A stretch of DNA of 25,454 nucleotides, taken from the NCBI RefSeq assembly GCF_000003605.2, contig NW_003141810.1, forward strand, positions 135,378 through 160,831, given 5' to 3'. Within the stretch, counting starts at the first letter, position 1; every line of letters starts with the position of its first letter. This DNA is from Saccoglossus kowalevskii. Lineage: Eukaryota; Hemichordata; Enteropneusta; Harrimaniidae. Shown in pieces: positions 19,856 to 25,454 of this stretch. The translations under genes were made by a program, and so were the position numbers. The notes under the pieces were generated by a model. That model did not search any database. It was not told the DNA's origin and saw only the letters and a list, made by a program, of their open reading frames with translations.

Positions 19856-19988
19856 TTGAAGCGTGGTGGTCGTCGCGCAGCGTCTGTTCAAATTTCATGT
19901 TAATAAACAATGTATTTTACACGCGTTGTATACGTCGTTATGAGTCCCATATCGAACAGGACGCGGCACGACGACTGCCGATCTTTAA
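19856..19988 (-). mobile_element. MITE family A, copy A2 (complete, reverse orientation)
   Basis: The left end is TTGAAGCGTGGTGGTCGTCG and the right end is GACTGCCGATCTTTAA. The interior has TGTATTTTACACGCGTTG followed by GAGTCCCATATCGAACAGG. The two TTAA-type ends are 133 bp apart, the same length as A1. Confidence 0.78.
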
Positions 19989-20803
19989 CGTAAAAGCCTA
20001 CTCATTGCTGAAAATACTCGTGTTTTTTTTTCAACCAATTGCAATAAATTGTACCCCCTCTATGCAAGAAAGGGCGAGAAAATTATATTTTAGTGAATGG
20101 TAGTCTTTACAGCATTTAACATTATGAGAAATTAACCATTGCTTGAATATTGTATTTTGTTCTGCGAAACTAGACCAAAATAGCATTTTTAGTGATTTTA
20201 CCAATTTTCTCGATATACAGTACTGAAACACACAGCAGAATATTCCTACATACAATTCTAGTTCCATTTAATTAATAACCCAGGCAATTTATAGCTTCCT
20301 CAACATTTATGTCTAGCCTTTGTGAGTTTCGACAATTGGTTAGGCAGTTACGTTTGATTTGTGTGAAATGGTGAATTGATGAATAGTGTCAGTCCGGAAC
20401 GTACTGCACCAGTTTGCGTAAGAAATATTTAGGTTACCTTACATGTCAAGGGATACTGATTGATTATTTCAAAAAGTTTAAAGCGGACATTATTCTTGCT
20501 GTGCGCATTTGAATTTCGTGTAGACAGACTAAGTATTTCACACACATTACACCCACGAATACGATCGCGACGCGGTGCTGTGACGTCAGTGGCGATTTAA
20601 TATTGTAATTTCTCTATTATAATAGCTTCTCCGAATTCACACGTGTGGTTTCTGAATCTCTTGTGTGTTAATTTTAAAATAACATTTTTTTTTTATAATA
20701 TTCCTTTGTAATTGATAGGGAGTGGAAGAAATTTGTTGGCATTTTTTTTTCGTACGCGCCTGGTGGCAATTCGTTCATATATAGTCGCAAGTTTGTTTTC
20801 ACC
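19989..20803. other. Intergenic, one possible solo TTAA-type end
   Basis: TTTAAAGCGGACATTATTCT near 20478 resembles the first ten bases of the A and B termini but lacks GTCGTC and a partner. A TGACGTCA palindrome is at 20581-20588. Confidence 0.4.
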
Positions 20804-21085
20804 GAAAAACACAATCACAATCTCCTTACATTTGTAATGCCTTTTTTCAGATTTCATATGGGCAACCCCAGCAATGTAGTAAGGGGTTCCTAACACACTG
20901 ATAGTATGACATAGAAGTCCCGGATGTACTCTTATTATTGAAATTGGGACGTTAACCATTGACCCCGGCAAAAAACACAATCACATCCTCCCTGCATATT
21001 TAATGCAATTTTGTTTCAGATTTCATATGGGCAATCCTAGCCATGCGGTAAGGGGGTACTCTTATTATTGAAATTAGGACGTTAA
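20804..21085. repeat. Imperfect tandem duplication
   Basis: Unit 1 (20804-20955) and unit 2 (20969-21085) share AAAAACACAATCAC, TTTCAGATTTCATATGGGCA, GTAAGGGG, TACTCTTATTATTGAAATT and GGACGTTAA in the same order. Unit 2 lacks about 40 nt that lie in unit 1 between the GTAAGGGG and TACTCTT blocks. No coding frame is kept across both units. Confidence 0.7.
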
Positions 21086-21281
21086 ACCGGCCGATTAATA
21101 TGTCACCGTCAACACGTGAGAATGGTCTATAAATAGTATTATAATATGCTTTATATTATTCCACCCTACTTAGAATGCCAGTAGGTGAGATTGAAAGAAT
21201 GGTAAATAGTTTGACCCCGGAAGTTTGATCTGTAATCTGATTCGTCGGTGTGTTTTACCGATCCCGCATATTGGTAGTGTG

Positions 21282-21293
21282 CCCCCCCCCCCC
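21282..21293 (+). repeat. C-tract, 12 bases
   Basis: Twelve C in a row, followed by ACCACAACCGCGG. Confidence 0.95.
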
Positions 21294-22706
21294 ACCACAA
21301 CCGCGGCCTTCTATTTACCTCACATCGACACACTGCACCACGACTCAGCAACGATAGCAATAGCAGTCACCGCGTAAATATGAAATGATATTGACATCAA
21401 ACAGGTGTTTATTTGCGCAATAAAAACCTCCCGTCGCGTCGGTAATACTTTTGTAATTGTGAATACATTATATGGTGATGATGACGTCATCATACGAGAC
21501 CTAGATAAAAAGACAATACAGGACATGCCGCGTCAGTCAGTCGTAGTCGTGACGTCCGTCAGATGTCCTAAATGAGCTTCAGCTTAATAAATTAGCCTAT
21601 TCCGCGCGCAAAAATAACGTCGTCGGGTACATAGACTGTCACAGTATATGTGATTGATTTTGGCACCCCTAACCCTACAAGCACTTCCCTTGATGACCAA
21701 TGAACCCTGCTAACCGCGAGCACTCATCTGGGATAACTTGATACGACACTTTGTATCGCTCCCTGTTCCATTTCGAAAACAAGTAATCCTCACGCAATGA
21801 GACATTTGTTGCTCAAAATATTAAATTAAAAATAAAAGTTCTTACAATATCGTAGTATGTACATTATTTTCCTGTAATGTTTATGTTTGGTAATACCTAA
21901 CTTAATAAAAACTTTTTGTTGTATTCAAACAAGTATCAAATTTAATTTGGTTGCTGACGTATTTCCAGGCTGCTACAAGTGGTTGGCGTGTCACACTTAC
22001 AGCGTCGCTCTGTATGTTTTGCAGTTTTCGCAATGAGCGTGTTCCATCTTCCATCTCGTTGCGTGTCTGGCACAATCTCTTCATATTTCTATTTTGGATT
22101 TCTTATGTCTGTTAAGTTCTATTTATAGACCGTGTTAGCATAACTCAATTCTTGATTTACGTATTACGTTACATATTTATTTGTTCATGAATCTGGTCTG
22201 TTATTGTCACCATTCCATCCAAAGTGTAGAATTTTAAACAAAAGTTCATGAGCTGTCCTTTGATAACGACGCGTGCGTTTGTTTTACATTAGTATATGCC
22301 ATTGCCATTCTGTTTAGACTGGTTAGCCATGAATCTGGATAGTCTATAATATGAGTATGGGACACAAATCCGAATTATTGTGTTAGGACTGTGTTTTTCT
22401 TTTGTTTTCTTTTTACTGGCGATGGCCATTCCTTGTGGGACATAACGCGTGACGATCCGTTTGAGCACAGCACAGAATAAGCACAAAGCTTGTGACGCGT
22501 GGCGTGGTACTAGTAGTTGACAACATGGCAACAGTATTAATGAGGAAATGTCCTGATCTTTACAATAAGTGAAATTTTATGAACACTTCCAGAACTTTAA
22601 TGACATTTCGCTCATCATTGTAAAGATATCTAATTTAATTCTAAGTGCTGACTGAGATTGACAAATTTGTCAACGTGCAAGTTACGTGAACTTTGTCTCA
22701 CTGACC

Positions 22707-22734
22707 GGCCACGCCCATTTAGGCCACGCCCACA
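22707..22734 (+). promoter_or_regulatory. Two KLF/Sp-type CCACGCCC boxes
   Basis: GGCCACGCCCA occurs twice as a direct repeat with about 15-bp periodicity. CCACGCCC is the typical KLF-family core. No gene start is recognised beside it. Confidence 0.3.
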
Positions 22735-24590
22735 CAAATTCCAACCTATTGTTACAGAGCCAATACTTTCAGGCATTTTCACTTTGTGTTACGGTGTAAA
22801 GTTAATTTTGTATTCAATTTAAATTAGTTTTATTTAATCTTTCTGACTAACCTTGCAAATGATAGAAATTTACACCGAAACGAATGGTACATGTCGTTCC
22901 AAGGAGCAATTAATCATGAACCGGACCGAGTTGCATCACGGCCAATAGATTGTGTACATGTATAATAATCGCACACTAATCGTGAAATTGAGAACTCGGA
23001 CACCACAGCGCCACTTGGTGAAGAATGTCATGTTTAGATACCCGGTCAAATCTCAGACTAGTCTGAGGTCAAATTGATGGATGCTAACACGTTGGAAGTC
23101 GCGTGTTCTCAGAGGAACACCACATCTATGCGTAATATATCATTTGCCTGGTAATTGGCATGTGATGTACACGTTGTTTAGGTCTTGCAAATTGACTTCG
23201 CATCCTGTTTCACGCAAACTCATTTATTACCAAGCATTATCATAAATTCGGAAGCGAAAGTCTGATATTTTATGTGGCGCCACGCACTTCAAGAAGTTCA
23301 CAGACAGAAACTGTATTGACTATACGTGATTGTCGATGGTTACGGTGGCAACGTGAGATCGTGTCGAATTGGTAACTTGAAAATGACGTCACCAATTGCA
23401 TCATATGGCGACTGTCACGTTTCGTTTACAGTGACATGCGGGAGTTTTGATCTTTGTGCATGACAGATGGTAAAGTTATAATCCCCGGTTATCAAGCTGC
23501 CGGTGCATCCAGACATCAACAATAAACATGTTACCAGCGAATAAAATACCTAACAGAATTATTCCGTAATAAAAGAATGCTAGTTTCTCGGTATTTTGGA
23601 CGATTTCAACTAAATCGGTTCTACGCGATGTTAACAAAATTCAAATCTCGATATTCGCAATATGAGGTCAATGTAAATATATTGCTCATAGTCAGAGAAA
23701 GTTGTTTGTCTAAAACGTTAGCTGTATTGGCTGAATGATGTCGTTATATGGTTAAGCGTGGAATAGAGAGAGGGTCAATATAACTGACACGAGAGACCGC
23801 CTAGCGATGCTAACAAGTACAGTCTGTTAATTAATTAAACACACACTATGGTGTGAGTACGCTCATTACTGTGTGAACCGCGTTCTTCATCTCCATGCAG
23901 TCGTTGCTCGTTTATAAAGTTCCAGATTCCACCTATATATATACACCATCCTCGTACAACTATTGTACGAGTGATGACCCTCAGACTAGGTACGGCTGAA
24001 TAGAAGCCATTAAATAGAATACAGAGTGCACATTTGCATTTTATAAAAATAACAAAAAGGCCATTCACGACGGACTTGCTCACGGTTAGCCATTTTAACC
24101 ATCATCGCCAGGCCTGGAGTTGGGGACAATTAAACGTGCCTAGCGATGACCTACGATATTTGTCAAAATATTAAAAATAGAAACAATTATTCATACTAGC
24201 TAGAAAAGGGAGTGGTACACCCCATTATTAATATATGCATCCCCGCCATCTGTGTCATAGTTTTAACACGGACCAGTCATAAACCAGGTTACACACATAC
24301 GTATTGCGTTGCATCTATGTTAGTGTGTATGTGTATGTGTATATTATAACTTTAAGAAATAGGTATGCACGCATTGTAGGGTGGGACGCTGCTGCTAACC
24401 GCACAGAGCGCCATTTCTGTGAATGAAAGGCGACTCAATGATAATACACACTCAATCTAGACGGTATATCGTCGACATTGCACATATATGTTGACCGTGG
24501 ACTCTGATTTTGTCGGACTATTTAAAGCATAATAACATATCCTGATAAATGCAAGTGCTTTAACGTTCCCGAAGCTTACCTGTTTTCAAG

Positions 24591-24794
24591 ACGGCGTCTG
24601 TACGACGTCCGTTGATGTGCTGTCTGCTTTTAAACCGCTGATATCAGTTGCGTTAACGCCAGTACCATCATACCCTCTACCACATGATCGACGAATCTCT
24701 ACGCAATATATGATATTTAAAGTTCCCGATCGTGGAATGTTATCTGGATTCTCCTCGACTGACGATAAATTCAGCGATGCGAAAACAGTCCAAG
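24591..24794 (+). CDS. Candidate internal exon of an unidentified gene
   Basis: A frame open throughout 204 nt is bounded by a plausible acceptor (ACCTGTTTTCAAG) and donor (CAAG|GTAACA). Both ends are phase 1, so it would be a symmetric exon of 68 codons. The peptide includes SVDVLSAFKPLISV, RRISTQYMIFKVPDRG and SSTDDKFSDAKTVQ, and matches no family I recognise. The minus strand is also open over most of the interval and has its own good donor (CAG|GTAAGC at about 24575-24583), so the coding strand is uncertain and this could be chance. No companion exon was identified in the window. Confidence 0.22.
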
Positions 24795-25320
24795 GTAACA
24801 TACAGTGTGTCTAAGCTTTCTCTTGCTATTCAGGAATCGCTCGTTTGTATTGTGGTGCTCATTAACATATTCATGACGTTCGTTTCTACTTTCACTGAAA
24901 GCTGACCTCATTTGCATACGTGGGTCACAGAGTCGTATGAAGGTGAATTTTTTTACCTTCACCAACTGAATAGCAGCGCGATGAACGAACAAACAAGTTC
25001 AATTGTAAAGGCAAACTTGTGTATAGAAGCCGTTTGATAAATACGTTAAAAGGAATTGTTGAATATGAAGCTGGTGAAGTAAGGTAGTCGGAGTGTTATC
25101 TGGAGGCCATTGAATATTTGCACGTCTGTGCCGTTTACAATATACTACACATGTCGGACATGTACGTATTGTTAATTTTCGCTGGTGTTATAAATCATTA
25201 AAAATAAAATGCAGTTTTTCATGCACATACCCTAATTAATTACCGATGAAAATAGCCTGTACTGACTGGAGATACATCATTAGATACATACTGAACTACG
25301 GGTATAACACAAAATTCAAA
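24795..25320. other. Intergenic or intronic, no gene seen
   Basis: It would be intron if the candidate exon at 24591-24794 is real. No partner acceptor with a matching phase and an open frame was identified in it. Confidence 0.4.
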
Positions 25321-25426
25321 ATACGTAATATATATTGAAAACTCGTAACAGACAAAATTAAAATACGTAACGCACTGAACACATACGTAATGCAAATAAA
25401 TATAAGACACATACGGAAATACGTAA
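25321..25426 (+). repeat. Degenerate ATACGTAA-containing tract at the right edge
   Basis: Exact ATACGTAA occurs at 25321, 25363, 25383 and 25419, with related ACACATA and CTCGTAA pieces between them. Spacing is irregular (42, 20 and 36 bp). The tract continues to the end of the window and could be the start of a satellite. Confidence 0.4.
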
Positions 25427-25454
25427 GACACATAATGAAAATAACTGAAAATAT

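Larger units (their letters stand above)
21086..24590. other. Intergenic, no gene identified
   Basis: It holds a 12-base C-tract (21282), TGACGTCA at 21482 and 23384, and the paired CCACGCCC boxes at 22707-22734. Short minus frames at 21902-22084, 22289-22531 and 23835-24083 show no family features. Confidence 0.45.

Noticed and set aside
1-25454. CRISPR arrays, tRNA/rRNA genes, prokaryotic operons, viral genes
   Set aside because: No regular direct-repeat/spacer pattern, cloverleaf with A and B boxes, ribosomal sequence or recognisable viral protein was found on either strand.

Overview
The window is nuclear DNA from an invertebrate animal. It is AT-rich but not CpG-depleted, carries spliced genes with GT-AG introns, and is full of short inverted-repeat elements. 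Nothing prokaryotic (operons, ribosome binding sites, CRISPR, rRNA or tRNA) was seen. The species cannot be named from the sequence; a marine deuterostome or lophotrochozoan would fit.

One gene is well supported. It lies on the minus strand between 8953 and 3905 and encodes an SLC10-type (bile acid:sodium symporter family) membrane transporter. Three exons are readable: 8592-8953, with the start codon at 8935-8933; 6230-6434; and 3905-5098. Both junctions have consensus splice sites (phase 2, then phase 0) and rejoin the family sequence without a gap. The predicted protein has 580 residues: a nine-helix core of about 303 residues and an unusual 277-residue tyrosine- and proline-rich cytosolic tail ending in a PDZ-ligand-like Glu-Ser-Glu-Val. 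A splice acceptor directly upstream of exon 1 implies at least one 5' untranslated exon further right, which was not located.

The rest is mostly non-coding and crowded with small non-autonomous DNA transposons (MITE-like). Family A (about 133 bp, seven copies or fragments) and family B (about 160 bp, four copies) share TTAA-type termini beginning TTAAAGCG followed by GTCGTC, although their interiors differ, so one transposase probably moved both. Family D (two copies at 3060 and 9891) has perfect 16-bp terminal repeats and an indel-free reading frame shared by the copies. A 530-bp element at 13027-13556 has 49-bp ends made of two perfectly conserved blocks around a diverged spacer. Two further long hairpins lie at 5400-5546 (inside intron 2) and 19685-19757.

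Layout: 1-1619 intergenic; 1620-3260 elements A and D; 3261-8953 the SLC10 gene and its introns, with element B and fragment A inside; 8954-13026 intergenic with elements A and D and a long AAAAT microsatellite; 13027-13556 the 530-bp element; 13557-17280 intergenic with three B copies; 17281-25454 intergenic with a hairpin, one A copy, a tandem duplication and one candidate exon at 24591-24794. Signals not explained by the gene or the elements are a TCGA-dense block in intron 1, six AGAGGGCG (CTCF-core-like) sites within the first 11.4 kb, seven TGACGTCA palindromes, and five C-tracts of exactly 10 or 12 bases, all on the + strand.
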